Shown in pieces: positions 24,484 through 33,700 of a DNA stretch of 64,000 nucleotides. The position numbers were made by a program, and so were the translations under genes. Source of the stretch: Actinomyces bowdenii (GTDB lineage Bacteria > Actinomycetota > Actinomycetes > Actinomycetales > Actinomycetaceae); contig NZ_JAGFOU010000001.1 in the NCBI RefSeq assembly GCF_017592395.1, positions 1 to 64,000 of the forward strand. Reading direction: 5' to 3'. The notes under the pieces are model-generated. The model ran no database searches. It was not told where the DNA came from and saw nothing but the letters and a program-made list of their open reading frames with translations. The number at the start of each line of letters is the position of its first letter. Within the stretch, counting starts at the first letter, position 1.

Positions 24484-25401
24484 TCAGCCCTTGACGCCCC
24501 CGGCCTCCACGCCGCGGAAGAACTGCTTCTGGGCGGCGACGAACAGGATGATGACGGGGGTCAGGGCGATGATCGTCCCCGCCGCCACGACGCGGGGGTT
24601 GGAGCCGAAGGTCGAGTTGAGGTACTGCATGCCCACGGTCAGGGTGTACTTGGCGGGGTCGGACAGGACCACCAGGGGCCACAGGAAGTCGTCCCAGGCC
24701 TGGATGAAGGACATGAGCGCCACCACCGAGGCCATCCCGCGCACATTGGGCCACACGATGTGCCGGAGGCGCTGGAGGGTGGAGGCGCCGTCGATGGCGG
24801 CCGCATCGAGGATGGCCGTGGGGATGGCGCGGGCGGCGGTGGCCATGAGCAGGACGTTGATGGAGGTGATGGCCGTGGGCAGGAAGACGCCCGCCAGGGT
24901 GTTGGCCAGTCCCAGGGACTTCACGGTCAGGTACTGGGAGGTCAGGGTGACCTCCCCGGGCAGCAGCAGCGTGGACAGGATGAGGGCCATGAGCAGTCCC
25001 TTGCCGCGGAAGCGCATGGCCACCAGGGCGTAGCCCGCCATGGTGGCGAAGACGACGTTGGTGATGACCGTGGCCACGGACACCAGCAGGGAGTGCCAGG
25101 CGTAGGAGATGACGGGGATGGTCCGCATGACCTCCCCGTAGTTGGCCAGGGTGGGGTCCTTGGGCACCAGGTCGGGCGGGAAGGAGTAGATGTCCTCCAT
25201 GGGGCCCTTGAGGGAGGTGGACAGCTGCCACAGGAAGGGGCCGACGGTCAGCACCATGATGAGGGCCATGAGGGCGTAGCGGGCCAGGACCCCCGCGAGG
25301 CTGGGCTTGTTGAAGCCGGTCTCGCCACGGCGCCTCCAGGGGCGCTCGATGCCGGCGGGCCGACGGCGCCGGGAGGCGGCGCTCGATGCGGGCGCCATCA
25401 C
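24484..25401 (-). CDS. Sugar ABC transporter permease, MalG type
   Basis: A 305-aa inner-membrane permease with six predicted hydrophobic segments. The EAA loop that contacts the ATPase is LDAAAIDGASTLQRLRHIVWPNVRG around residue 200. The Arg-rich N-terminus precedes the first helix (YALMALIMVLTVGPFLWQL). It overlaps the upstream permease by 4 nt and is therefore coupled. No ATP-binding subunit is encoded next to it; such CUT1 importers commonly share one MsiK-type ATPase encoded elsewhere. The substrate is inferred from the flanking mannoside hydrolases. Confidence 0.92.
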   Translation of the reverse strand: MMAPASSAASRRRRPAGIERPWRRRGETGFNKPSLAGVLARYALMALIMVLTVGPFLWQLSTSLKGPMEDIYSFPPDLVPKDPTLANYGEVMRTIPVISYAWHSLLVSVATVITNVVFATMAGYALVAMRFRGKGLLMALILSTLLLPGEVTLTSQYLTVKSLGLANTLAGVFLPTAITSINVLLMATAARAIPTAILDAAAIDGASTLQRLRHIVWPNVRGMASVVALMSFIQAWDDFLWPLVVLSDPAKYTLTVGMQYLNSTFGSNPRVVAAGTIIALTPVIILFVAAQKQFFRGVEAGGVKG

Positions 25402-26375
25402 TGCTCCCCCGCCTCGACGCGGCCGGCGGCCCCGGCGCCCCGCTGGGCCGCGGGGGTCCTCCGGGCGGCGCGGGCGCGCCGGCGCTGGGTCAGGGCCTCG
25501 CGGATCTCACCGCCCTGGTTGATCCAGCCCACCAGCGCCAGGGGGCCGATGGTCAGCAGGAAGAGGACCACGGAGATGGCCGAGGCGTAGCCCAGGTTGC
25601 CGTTGAGGCCCTTGCCGGTGAGCTGGATGAGCATGACCAGGGACTGGGCCTGGCCGCCCGGCCCTCCCGAGCCGTTGGTCAGCACGTAGATCTCGGAGAA
25701 GATCCGCATGGCGGCCACGGTGATGAGCGCGGAGATGAGGAGCATGGCGGGCCGCACCGCGGGCACCGTCACCGTCCAGAAGCGGCGCCACGCCCCGGCC
25801 CCGTCCAGGGCGGCGGCCTCGTGGAGCTCGCGGTCCACCGCGGTCAGGGCGGCGAGGTAGACCACCATGTAGTAGCCCAGCCCCTTCCACACGGTCAGGG
25901 AGATGGCCGAGAGCAGGATGAGCCAGCGGTCGATGAGGAACTCGATGGGCTCATCGGTCAGCCCGGTGAAGGCCAGGGACTCGTTGATGATGCCCCTGGT
26001 GTCGAAGACCCAGGCCCAGATGATGCCCACGACCACCACCGAGGCGATGACGGGGAAGTAGTAGGTGGTGCGGAAGACCGCGATTCCCGGCAGCCGCCGC
26101 TGCACCAGCAGCGCCAGCCCCAATGGCAGGAAGGTCAGCAGGGGCACGCAGACCAGGACGTAGACCAGGCTGGTGACCATGGCGTAGCCGAAGCGCTCGT
26201 CGGCCAGGAGCCGGGCGAAGTTCTCCATGCCGACGAACTGCGGGGTGCGCAGCGGGCGCGCATCGGTGAAGGACAGCACGACCGTGTTGAGGAACGGCCA
26301 GATCGAGAACACCACGACCCACAGGATCGCCGGTGCCAGCAGCAGGTAGGGCACGAACCAGCGGTGCGTTCTCAT
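25398..26375 (-). CDS. Sugar ABC transporter permease, MalF type
   Basis: A 325-aa permease with six hydrophobic segments and the EAA loop ELHEAAALDGAGAWRRFWTVTVP near residue 205. The start MRTHRWFVPYLLLAPAILWVVVFSIWPFL is typical for CUT1 permeases. It follows the solute-binding protein by 56 nt and overlaps the MalG-type gene by 4 nt. The pair and the binding protein form a complete importer apart from the ATPase. Confidence 0.92.
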   Translation of the reverse strand: MRTHRWFVPYLLLAPAILWVVVFSIWPFLNTVVLSFTDARPLRTPQFVGMENFARLLADERFGYAMVTSLVYVLVCVPLLTFLPLGLALLVQRRLPGIAVFRTTYYFPVIASVVVVGIIWAWVFDTRGIINESLAFTGLTDEPIEFLIDRWLILLSAISLTVWKGLGYYMVVYLAALTAVDRELHEAAALDGAGAWRRFWTVTVPAVRPAMLLISALITVAAMRIFSEIYVLTNGSGGPGGQAQSLVMLIQLTGKGLNGNLGYASAISVVLFLLTIGPLALVGWINQGGEIREALTQRRRARAARRTPAAQRGAGAAGRVEAGEQ

Positions 26376-26431
26376 CGCGTGTCATTCTCCTGACGTCATG
26401 GGTGGGGCTGGGGAATCGCGGTCCGCCCGGC

Positions 26432-27754
26432 TCAGCCGGCCTGGTTGGCGTTGGCGTACTCCACGGACTTGTCCAGCGCCTCCTGGATGCCGATCTCGCC
26501 CTTGACGGCCAGGGCCATCTGCTGCTTGAGGTAGGTGTCCATGTCGTAGGTGAACTGGATGGGGTACTCCGGTCGCGCCTCGTCGATGACGGCGGAGGCC
26601 TCCGTGATGGCGGTCCTCTGCAGCTCGTTGTCGACGGCGTCGGTGAAGGCCTCGGGGGACTCGTTGCCCTCCCTGGTGCCGGGGAAGAAGCCCTGGGCGA
26701 TCTTGAGGAAGGCGACCTGGTTCTCAGTGCTGGTGACGAACTGGGCGAAGGCCAGCGCCGCCTGCGGGGCCTTGGAGGCCTGGGAGACGCAGATGCCCTG
26801 GATGAACAGCGGCGGGTGGCCGATGCGCGGGGTGACCACCGACTTCTCCAGGACGGTGGGGGCGTCCTTGGCCATGTCCGAGGCGAAGCCGGCGGCCCCG
26901 GTGGTCCAGGCGGCCTTGCCCTGCATGTAGAGGTCCTTGTTGCCCAGGTAGTCGGCGTTGAGGGCCTCGGCTGGCATGGCGCCCTCCTCATAGGCCTTCT
27001 TGTAGCGCTCGACGACCTTGACGGCCTCGGCGGTGTTGAACACGAAGGCGCCGTCCTTGTAGATCTCCACCCCGGCGGCCGACAGGGTTCCGGTGCGCGG
27101 GACGTCGGAGATCATCTTGACCTCGCCGTTGGTGGCCTTGGCCACCGTCGAGGCCATCTCGAAGAGCTCGTCGAGCGTGGTGGGCAGCTTGGCGGTGTCC
27201 ACGCCCGCCGAGGACAGCAGCTCGGTGTTGTACCAGTTGAGGTCGGTGCCCAGGTACCAGGGGTAACCGTAGTGCCCCTCGATCCCGGGGAAGGCGTAGG
27301 CCTCGGCGGCGGCCTCGACGTACCCGTCCAGGAGCGCCGCGTCGGCGGCCCCCAGGTCGGTGAGCTGGTCGACCTGGGCGAGCTTGTAGGCGAACTCGGG
27401 GGGAAGGTTGATGACATCGGGCAGCTCCCCGGAGTTGGCCTGCTGGAGGATCTTGTCCTCGTAGCCGTCCCCAGGCTGGTCGATCCACTTGACGCTCACG
27501 CCCGGGTGGGCGTCCTGGAAGGCCTTGACCAGGTCCTCGAAGTAGGGGGTGAAGCGGTCGTTCTTCAGCGACCAGGTCTGGAAGGTGATCTCGCCGGAGA
27601 CGCTGCCGCCGGTGGATCCCGAGCCGCCGGCGGAGGACCCGGTCGATCCGGTGGATCCGGTGCAGGCGGCCAGGCCGGCGACGGCGCCCGCGGACAGGCC
27701 GAGCAGGACCCCGCGGCGGGAGACATGGCGGGAGACGTGGTGGGGGAGGTTCAT
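26432..27754 (-). CDS. Sugar-binding lipoprotein of the ABC importer
   Basis: A 440-aa extracellular solute-binding protein (family 1). I start it at the ATG at 27754 (MNLPHHVS), with a GAAGGGA ribosome-binding site about 9 nt upstream; a longer reading adds 14 residues without merit. The signal has a twin-arginine-like SRRGVLLGLS and a lipobox LAAC, so it may be exported folded by Tat and then lipidated. After the cysteine comes a flexible Ser/Gly/Thr linker of about 30 residues. EITFQTWSLKNDRFTPYFEDLVKAF is the usual start of the mature fold. It is the first gene of the importer operon, with an operator-like site upstream. Confidence 0.92.
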   Translation of the reverse strand: MNLPHHVSRHVSRRGVLLGLSAGAVAGLAACTGSTGSTGSSAGGSGSTGGSVSGEITFQTWSLKNDRFTPYFEDLVKAFQDAHPGVSVKWIDQPGDGYEDKILQQANSGELPDVINLPPEFAYKLAQVDQLTDLGAADAALLDGYVEAAAEAYAFPGIEGHYGYPWYLGTDLNWYNTELLSSAGVDTAKLPTTLDELFEMASTVAKATNGEVKMISDVPRTGTLSAAGVEIYKDGAFVFNTAEAVKVVERYKKAYEEGAMPAEALNADYLGNKDLYMQGKAAWTTGAAGFASDMAKDAPTVLEKSVVTPRIGHPPLFIQGICVSQASKAPQAALAFAQFVTSTENQVAFLKIAQGFFPGTREGNESPEAFTDAVDNELQRTAITEASAVIDEARPEYPIQFTYDMDTYLKQQMALAVKGEIGIQEALDKSVEYANANQAG

Positions 27755-27813
27755 CGGAGGGTTTCCCTTCGTCGTTGGAGGAAACTGCGGCGTCATTGCC
27801 TGGCTGGAGAATA

Positions 27814-27827
27814 CTACATCGGTTTAG
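27814..27827. promoter_or_regulatory. LacI-type operator half-site upstream of the importer operon
   Basis: CTACATCGGTTTAG is an imperfect palindrome with a central CG. Its right half, read on the minus strand, is CTAAACCG, the same octamer found upstream of the GH38 gene. It overlaps a TAGTAT box on the minus strand (just downstream of the site) that would serve as -10 for the binding-protein gene, so a bound repressor would block the promoter. Confidence 0.6.
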
Positions 27828-27881
27828 CAGTGCTGCAGAGGCCCTCCTTCCCATCCCTCCCCATTGCGATTCCCGCGCCCT

Positions 27882-29087
27882 TCACCCTGCGGTGGCCGGC
27901 TTCGCGCCGGGCGGCAGGGCCAGGGCCGGGGCGGGGCCCCGGGACGCCTCCCCGACCCACCGGTCGAAGAACTCCCCCGTCGGGGCGCTCAGGGAGCGGC
28001 GCGAGGGGCTGGCGCTGGGCAGGGTCATGGTGCTGGCGGCGGGCAGGCCGGGCCCCGCCCCGGGCAGGGCCCGGACGCGCTCGGCGGTCCGCCGGAAGGC
28101 CTCGCCCGCGGGCTTGATGCGGCCCGCGGAGTCGATGAGGCCCAGGGTGTGCTCCAGCTCGGGGAAGTCGGCCAGATCGCGGCTGACGTCGTGGGAGCAC
28201 CACCAGGTGATGGCCTCCAGGCCCGGCGCGGGCGGGTGGCCGTCCAGGCCGGTGAGGCGGGCGATGGTCTGCTCGACGAAGCCGGGCGCCTCCTCAGGGG
28301 CGACGTGGGTGCTGGGCGCGCCGACCTCCTGGAGCCAGATGGGGCGGTCCGGCCCGCCCCAGGCCCGGGCCAGCTCCACCAGGTAGCGGGCGAAGAGCAT
28401 CAGTGCCGGGTGCCCGGGCCCGTAGCGGGGGCCCACGGCCATGAACACCCAGGAGTGCACCGTGGTCATGTCGCCCAGGCCCACGGCGTGGGCGGGCTGG
28501 AAGGGGTGGGTGTCGTCGAACCACAGGTCGTCGTCGAAGCTGTGGGTCAGGCGGGCCTCGGGCCAGGCCTGCCGCGCCGCGCCCATGAGGGCGCGCGCCC
28601 AGTCCTGCGCCTGCTGGGGGGTCAGCTCGCTCCGGGCGGGGTGGCGGTGGGCGGCGAACTGGATGAACTCGTTGCCCAGGCTCAGCCCCTCGGCATGCGG
28701 GCGCCCGCGCAGCTCGGTGGCCAGCGCCCCCACCAGGGCGCTCTGGGCGCCCACCACCTCGGGGTCGGTGAACAGGTTGCGCCCGTGCCAGGTGGTCACC
28801 CATGAGGGCAGGAAGTCGAAGGAGGACAGGTGCCCCTGGAGGGCGTCCACGGTCACGCGCAGACCGGCGCGGCCGGCGGCATCGACCACGCTCAGGACGT
28901 CGTCGATGGCGCGGGGGCGGATGAGGCCGCGGTTGGGCTGCAGGAGGGGCCACAGCGGGAAGATCCGCACGTGGTCCGCCCCCAGGGCGGCGATGGCCTC
29001 CATGTCCTCGGCCACCAGGCCCGCATCGAGGTCCAGCCAGGAGTGGAACCAGCCCACGCGCGGGGTGTAGTTGACTCCGAAGCGCAT
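27882..29087 (-). CDS. GH5-like (clan A) glycoside hydrolase, probably mannoside-active
   Basis: A 401-aa cytoplasmic TIM-barrel hydrolase. The acid/base Glu is residue 140 in LSLGNEFIQF (the Asn-Glu pair of clan A) and the nucleophile Glu is residue 254 in IWLQEVGAPST. MRFGVNYTPRVGWFHSW is the start; I choose the ATG at 29087, whose codon shares one base with the GH38 stop (TGATG), over the GTG one codon earlier. No signal peptide is present, so the substrate is imported first. Translational coupling to the alpha-mannosidase suggests joint breakdown of a mannose-containing oligosaccharide; beta-mannosidase activity is inferred, not shown. Confidence 0.78.
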   Translation of the reverse strand: MRFGVNYTPRVGWFHSWLDLDAGLVAEDMEAIAALGADHVRIFPLWPLLQPNRGLIRPRAIDDVLSVVDAAGRAGLRVTVDALQGHLSSFDFLPSWVTTWHGRNLFTDPEVVGAQSALVGALATELRGRPHAEGLSLGNEFIQFAAHRHPARSELTPQQAQDWARALMGAARQAWPEARLTHSFDDDLWFDDTHPFQPAHAVGLGDMTTVHSWVFMAVGPRYGPGHPALMLFARYLVELARAWGGPDRPIWLQEVGAPSTHVAPEEAPGFVEQTIARLTGLDGHPPAPGLEAITWWCSHDVSRDLADFPELEHTLGLIDSAGRIKPAGEAFRRTAERVRALPGAGPGLPAASTMTLPSASPSRRSLSAPTGEFFDRWVGEASRGPAPALALPPGAKPATAG

Positions 29088-32000
29088 CACCGCTCACCCT
29101 CTCCACTCACCGGCCGCCTGGGGCTCAGGCGGATCGTGGCCACGCCGAAGGGGTGCAGCTCGAAGGACCAGGCGCCCTGGTCCCCACCATCCCCACCGCT
29201 CTGCCGCCCCTGCGGGCCCTGCGGCCCCGCGGGCTCGACCCGCACGCCGAGCTCCGAGGGCGCCCCGTGCAGGTCGGCGCCGACCGCCCCGCCCATCTCG
29301 GGGGCGAGCAGGGTGACCCGGCTGCGGGCGCCGCGGGCCTCGTAGAGGCGCACCAGGACATCCCCACTGCCCTCCTCGGCGGCGTGGAGGGACTCCACGA
29401 CCGCGCCGGTGGCCCGCACCAGGGGCGCCACCCGCTCCTCCAGGCCCGCCGGCCCGGCCCCGGCGGGCAGGGCGAGCTCGCGCACGGGCAGGTCCAGGCG
29501 GTAGGCCTCCTCGCGCACGGCGTCGGGGGCGGGGCAGGCCAGGAGGCGGAAGCCGAAGCGGTGCACGCCGCGGTCGGCCCGCGGGTCGGGGAAGCGCGGG
29601 GCGCGCAGGAGGGTGGCGCGCACCAGGGACCAGGTGCCCGCCCCCTGCCGGCTGTGGCGGGTGATGTCCCAGCCGTAGGTGGAGTCGTTGGCCACGCCCA
29701 GACCGCGGCCCGGCTCGCCCACGTGCAGCCACTTGTGGGCGCAGACCTCGAAGCGGTAGGCCTCCCAGGAGGTGTTCTCGTGGGTGGGGCGCGCCAGGTG
29801 GCCGAACTGGGAGCCGTAGACGGCGTGATCGGTGTGGACATCCACCGGCAGGGCGAGCTTGAGGACCTTCTCGCTCTCGCGCCAGTCCACCTCCGCATCC
29901 AGGCCCAGGACGCCGCTGCCCGCCCCCAGGCTCCACCGCAGCCAGGCGCGGGAGCGGCCGAAGGCGACCTCGACGACGACGCGCACCACGCCGTCGTGCT
30001 CCTCGACCGACTCCAGGCTCCCGCCCAGCTCGCGCAGGGATCCGCGGTAGAAGGGGTCGAGGTCCCAGGCGTCCCACTCATTGGGCAGGTCCTGGGCGAT
30101 CTGGAGGACCCCGAGGCGCTGGCCGGGCGGGACGATCTCCTGCGCCGGGGTGCCGTCGTGGCGGGCCAGCAGGGAGTCCACGGCGCCATCGGGGGTGAAG
30201 CGGGCGCGCAGGAGGCCGTTGTCGATGATCACGCCCCCCTCGGTGCGCTCGATGGTGGGCGCGGCGCCCTCGGCGCCCCGGGAGGCCCGCGCCGGCAGGA
30301 GGGCCGCGCCCATGGGGGCGAGCCGCGCCCCGCCGTGGCGCCGCTCCACCGGTGCGGTGTTGAAGGCCACGATGGGGCCCGCCGCGCCGGCCCGGTGCGG
30401 ACCATCGGGCTCGGCGGACTGCGCCGGCCCGGATGACCCGGCGGGCCCCCGAAGGGGGTCAGGGGCCTGGGCCGGGGCGCCGTCCTGCACGGGGATCCCC
30501 GTGGCCAGGGCGCGGCGCGCGGTCTGGGACAGGGACAGGGCGGTGGCGATGACGCTGTCCTGGGCTGCCCGCGCATCCTCATGGACCCAGGCGATGGAGG
30601 ATCCCGGCAGGATGTCGTGGAACTGGCACAGCAGCGCGGTGCGCCACAGGTCGCGCAGGAGGGCGTGGGGGTAGCCCGTGGGAAGCAGGCCCCGCACCCA
30701 GGCGGTGGTGCACCAGGTCTCGGCCTCGCGCAGGGCGGCCTCGGCCCGGCGGTTGCCGCGCTTGGTGGCGGCCTGGGTGGTCAGGGTGCCGCGGTGCTTC
30801 TCCAGGTAGAGCTCCCCCACCCACACCGGGGCGTCGGGGTACTGGGCGCGGGCCCGGTCGAAGAACTCCCGGGGGCTCATGTGCTCCACGCGCGGTGAGC
30901 CCGCCAGGCTGGCGGTGCGCTCGATCCGCTGGAGCATCTCGCGGGTGGGCCCTCCCCCGCCGTCGCCGTAGCCGTAGAGGAGGAGCTCGACGTCGGCGCG
31001 CCCCTTGTCCTTGAAGCCGCTCTGGGCGCGCTCGAGCTCCTCGGCGCTGACCTCGGCGCCGTAGGTGTCGGCGGGCGGGAAGTGGGTGAAGACCCGGGTG
31101 CCGTCGATGCCCTCCCACCACAGCGTGTGGTGGGGGAAGTCATCGACCTGGTTCCAGCTGAGCTTCTGGGTCAGGAAGCTGTCGTAGCCGGCCAGGTGGG
31201 CCAGCTGGGGCAGGCTGCCGCTGTAGCCGAAGGAGTCGGGCAGCCAGATCTCGTGGCACTGGGCCCCCAGCTCCTGGCGGAAGAAGGCGGTGCCCTCGGT
31301 CAGCTGGCGGGCCAGGGACTCCCCCGAGGGCAGGACGGCGTCGGGCTCCACCCACATGCCGCCCACCGGCACGATGCGCCCCGCCGCGACATGCCGGCGC
31401 ACCCGCTCGAACAGGGCGGGCTCATCGAGCTGGAGCCAGGCCAGGTGCTGGGCCGCCGGGAGGGCGAAGACCATGGGGGCGCCGTCGTCGAGCAGCCGCA
31501 GCGCATTGGCCAGGGTGCGGGCGACCTTGCGGCGGGTCTCGCGCACGGGCCACAGCCAGGCCGAGTCGATGTGGGCGTGGCCCACCGCCCCCAGGGTGAT
31601 GGCATCGCCGTGGGCGGGGGCCTCCAGCAGCGGGGCGAGCATCGCCCGCACCTGGGCGGCGGTGCCCGGCACATCGGCCAGGTCCAGGTGGTCCAGGGCG
31701 CGCGCGAGGCCGGTGAGGAGCCGCCAGGCCCGGGGGGAGGACTCCGGCAGCACGCGGGCCAGGCCCTCCAGCACCTCGACGTCGGCCGCCAGGTCGCGCA
31801 CCTCGTGGCGGACCTCCACCAGGGCGGCTCGGCGGAAGGTGTAGAGGGGCTCATGGGACTGGGTGGACCGGGATCCCTCCTCGGTGGGCAGGAAGGGGTG
31901 GACATCGAGCAGGAGGGGGTTGGAGGCGGCCTCCAGGTAGATCAGCGCGACGCCCTGCTCATCGATCATCCCCGGGCGCAGCGGCACCCAGCGGTTGCGG

Positions 32001-32416
32001 GGGTTGACCGCCTTGAGGATCTCCCCCGAGGCGCTGCGCACCAGGGCCTCGCACTGGAATCCCGGGGAGTGGTCGGCCCAGCCGAGGTCCAGGTCGAGCT
32101 CGAGGCGCTCCGGGTCCGGGCCGCCGTCCCGGAGGTGGGCCGGCAGGGCCACCCGCAGGCGGAACCAGGTGGTGCCCCAGGCCGGTCCCCAGGCCGCGGG
32201 CAGGCTCACGGGCCGGTAGGGGGCCTGGGGCGCCATGGCCCGCTGCGGGGCGATGGGCTCGCCCGCCCCGGGGACCCCGGCCACGGGGCCCTCGCGGTCC
32301 ACCAGCTCCCAGGCCTCCACCTCCACCGGGGCGAGGTCGCGCAGGATCGCCGGGCGGATGCGCTCATCGAGGATGCGATCGATGTGCTTGAGGAGCATGG
32401 GACGGTTGTCGTGCAC
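29087..32416 (-). CDS. Alpha-mannosidase, glycoside hydrolase family 38
   Basis: An 1109-aa cytoplasmic GH38 enzyme that releases alpha-linked mannose. The zinc-binding H-x-D is in GHAHIDSAWLWPVRET (about residue 281) and the catalytic nucleophile Asp in WLPDSFGYSGSLPQ (about residue 395); GGMWVEPD and HFPPADTYG are further family segments. The start is decided by a GGAGG site five nucleotides before the GTG at 32416, which gives the family-like N-terminus VHDNRPMLLKHIDRIL; upstream in-frame ATGs at 32428 and 32494 lack such support. The C-terminal third is the usual beta-sandwich. It is divergent from the LacI regulator and coupled to the GH5-like gene. Confidence 0.93.
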   Translation of the reverse strand: MHDNRPMLLKHIDRILDERIRPAILRDLAPVEVEAWELVDREGPVAGVPGAGEPIAPQRAMAPQAPYRPVSLPAAWGPAWGTTWFRLRVALPAHLRDGGPDPERLELDLDLGWADHSPGFQCEALVRSASGEILKAVNPRNRWVPLRPGMIDEQGVALIYLEAASNPLLLDVHPFLPTEEGSRSTQSHEPLYTFRRAALVEVRHEVRDLAADVEVLEGLARVLPESSPRAWRLLTGLARALDHLDLADVPGTAAQVRAMLAPLLEAPAHGDAITLGAVGHAHIDSAWLWPVRETRRKVARTLANALRLLDDGAPMVFALPAAQHLAWLQLDEPALFERVRRHVAAGRIVPVGGMWVEPDAVLPSGESLARQLTEGTAFFRQELGAQCHEIWLPDSFGYSGSLPQLAHLAGYDSFLTQKLSWNQVDDFPHHTLWWEGIDGTRVFTHFPPADTYGAEVSAEELERAQSGFKDKGRADVELLLYGYGDGGGGPTREMLQRIERTASLAGSPRVEHMSPREFFDRARAQYPDAPVWVGELYLEKHRGTLTTQAATKRGNRRAEAALREAETWCTTAWVRGLLPTGYPHALLRDLWRTALLCQFHDILPGSSIAWVHEDARAAQDSVIATALSLSQTARRALATGIPVQDGAPAQAPDPLRGPAGSSGPAQSAEPDGPHRAGAAGPIVAFNTAPVERRHGGARLAPMGAALLPARASRGAEGAAPTIERTEGGVIIDNGLLRARFTPDGAVDSLLARHDGTPAQEIVPPGQRLGVLQIAQDLPNEWDAWDLDPFYRGSLRELGGSLESVEEHDGVVRVVVEVAFGRSRAWLRWSLGAGSGVLGLDAEVDWRESEKVLKLALPVDVHTDHAVYGSQFGHLARPTHENTSWEAYRFEVCAHKWLHVGEPGRGLGVANDSTYGWDITRHSRQGAGTWSLVRATLLRAPRFPDPRADRGVHRFGFRLLACPAPDAVREEAYRLDLPVRELALPAGAGPAGLEERVAPLVRATGAVVESLHAAEEGSGDVLVRLYEARGARSRVTLLAPEMGGAVGADLHGAPSELGVRVEPAGPQGPQGRQSGGDGGDQGAWSFELHPFGVATIRLSPRRPVSGEGER

Positions 32417-32481
32417 AGCGGCCTCCATTGGCAGACGATGAGCGGGAGCCGCGGGGAGGGGCTCGGTCTCAACCGCACCTA

Positions 32482-32499
32482 GACTAAACCGCATTAGTC
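32482..32499. promoter_or_regulatory. LacI-type operator upstream of the alpha-mannosidase
   Basis: GACTAAACCGCATTAGTC is palindromic in its outer six bases and has a central CG, as LacI-family operators do. It contains CTAAACCG at 32484-32491, identical to the half-site upstream of the importer. On the minus strand it overlaps TAGTCT (32486-32481), a candidate -10 box for the GH38 gene, and it lies about 85 bp upstream of the divergent regulator gene. Confidence 0.65.
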
Positions 32500-32569
32500 A
32501 TTCGGGCAAGAAGCCCTCCCTCCCGGGGCCGGCGATGACCACCGGCCCCCGCAATGGCCGCCCCAGTGG

Positions 32570-32581
32570 AATACTCCCACC
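32570..32581 (+). promoter_or_regulatory. Leaderless -10 box of the LacI regulator
   Basis: AATACT is followed by six nucleotides and the ATG at 32582. The spacing is the same as for the other leaderless genes here. Confidence 0.5.
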
Positions 32582-33604
32582 ATGGAACGCCCCACGATCC
32601 GAGACATCGCCACCGTCGCCGGTGTCTCCCCCTCGGCCGTCTCCTTCGCCCTCAACGGCCGCAGCGGGGTATCGCAGACCACCCGCCGCCGCATCCTGGC
32701 CGTGGCCAACGAGATGGGCTGGACCCCCAATGCCGCCGCCCGGGCGCTGTCGGCCTCCCGCGCCGGCGCCCTCGGCCTGGTCATCGCCCGCCCCAGCCAG
32801 TCCGTGGCCGCCGAGCGGTTCTTCTTCGAGTTCATCCTGGGCATGCAGGCGGCCCTGACCTCCGCCGGCGTGGCGCTGCTGCTGCAGATCGTCACCGATC
32901 CCGCCCAGGAGATCGCGATCTACCGCGCCTGGTGGTCCCAGCAGCGGGTCGACGGGGTGGTGGTGGTCGACCCGCGCCGCGACGACCCCCGCCTGGCCTC
33001 CCTGTCCGAGCTGGGCCTGCCCTACGTCCTGGTGGGCGAGCGCGACGAGGCCGGCATGCCCTCGGTCATCGGGGATGAGGAGGGGATGATCGAGATCGTC
33101 GTCGACCACCTCCTGGAGCGGGGACGACGGCGCATCGCCTACATGTCGGGCATGTCCACCCTCCTGCACACCGAGCGGCGCAGCGCCGCCATCGCCTCGC
33201 TGGGGCGCAGCCGGGGAGTGGAGATCATGGTCTCCACCGCCCCGGACTACACCGAGCGCTCCGGGGCCCAGGCCACGACCGAGCTCATCGCCGGGCCCCG
33301 CACCCCCGACGCCATCGTCTACGACAACGAGGTCCTCGCCGTCGGCGGGCTGGCCGCGCTGCGCCAGGAGGGGCGGCGGCCCGGGGCCGATATCGCCCTG
33401 GTCTCCCTGGAGGACTCCCCGCTGTGCCGGGCACTGAGCCCAGCGCTGACCTCCGTGCACCGCGAGCCCGCGATCATGGGCGACACCGCCACCCGCCTGC
33501 TGCTGGAGCACCTGTCCCAGGAGGGGGGCCGGGCCGTCCAGTGCGCCGCCCCGAGCCTGGTGGTCCGCGACTCCTCACCACCGGCGGAGAACCGGGCGTC
33601 CTAG
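32582..33604 (+). CDS. LacI-family transcriptional regulator of the mannoside locus
   Basis: A 340-aa regulator with an N-terminal LacI helix-turn-helix (TIRDIATVAGVSPSAVSFAL, residues 4-23) and hinge region, followed by the periplasmic-binding-protein-like effector domain (GALGLVIARPSQ onward). The divergent position next to the alpha-mannosidase and the shared CTAAACCG sites indicate that it represses the hydrolase and importer operons until a sugar ligand is present. The ligand is unknown, probably a mannose-containing sugar. Confidence 0.93.
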   Translation: MERPTIRDIATVAGVSPSAVSFALNGRSGVSQTTRRRILAVANEMGWTPNAAARALSASRAGALGLVIARPSQSVAAERFFFEFILGMQAALTSAGVALLLQIVTDPAQEIAIYRAWWSQQRVDGVVVVDPRRDDPRLASLSELGLPYVLVGERDEAGMPSVIGDEEGMIEIVVDHLLERGRRRIAYMSGMSTLLHTERRSAAIASLGRSRGVEIMVSTAPDYTERSGAQATTELIAGPRTPDAIVYDNEVLAVGGLAALRQEGRRPGADIALVSLEDSPLCRALSPALTSVHREPAIMGDTATRLLLEHLSQEGGRAVQCAAPSLVVRDSSPPAENRAS

Positions 33605-33687
33605 GTGCGCCCTGCCGGCAGGCTGCGCACGGCCGGCGGGGCCCGGCCCCGGCCAGGGGCTCACAGCACCGGTCCGCCCGATGCGGC

Positions 33688-33700
33688 TAGGCTCGCCGGG
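33688..33700 (+). promoter_or_regulatory. Leaderless -10 box of the DEDDh exonuclease
   Basis: TAGGCT at 33688-33693, seven nucleotides before the ATG at 33701. It favours this start over an in-frame ATG-like codon at 33605 that overlaps the regulator stop region. Confidence 0.6.
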
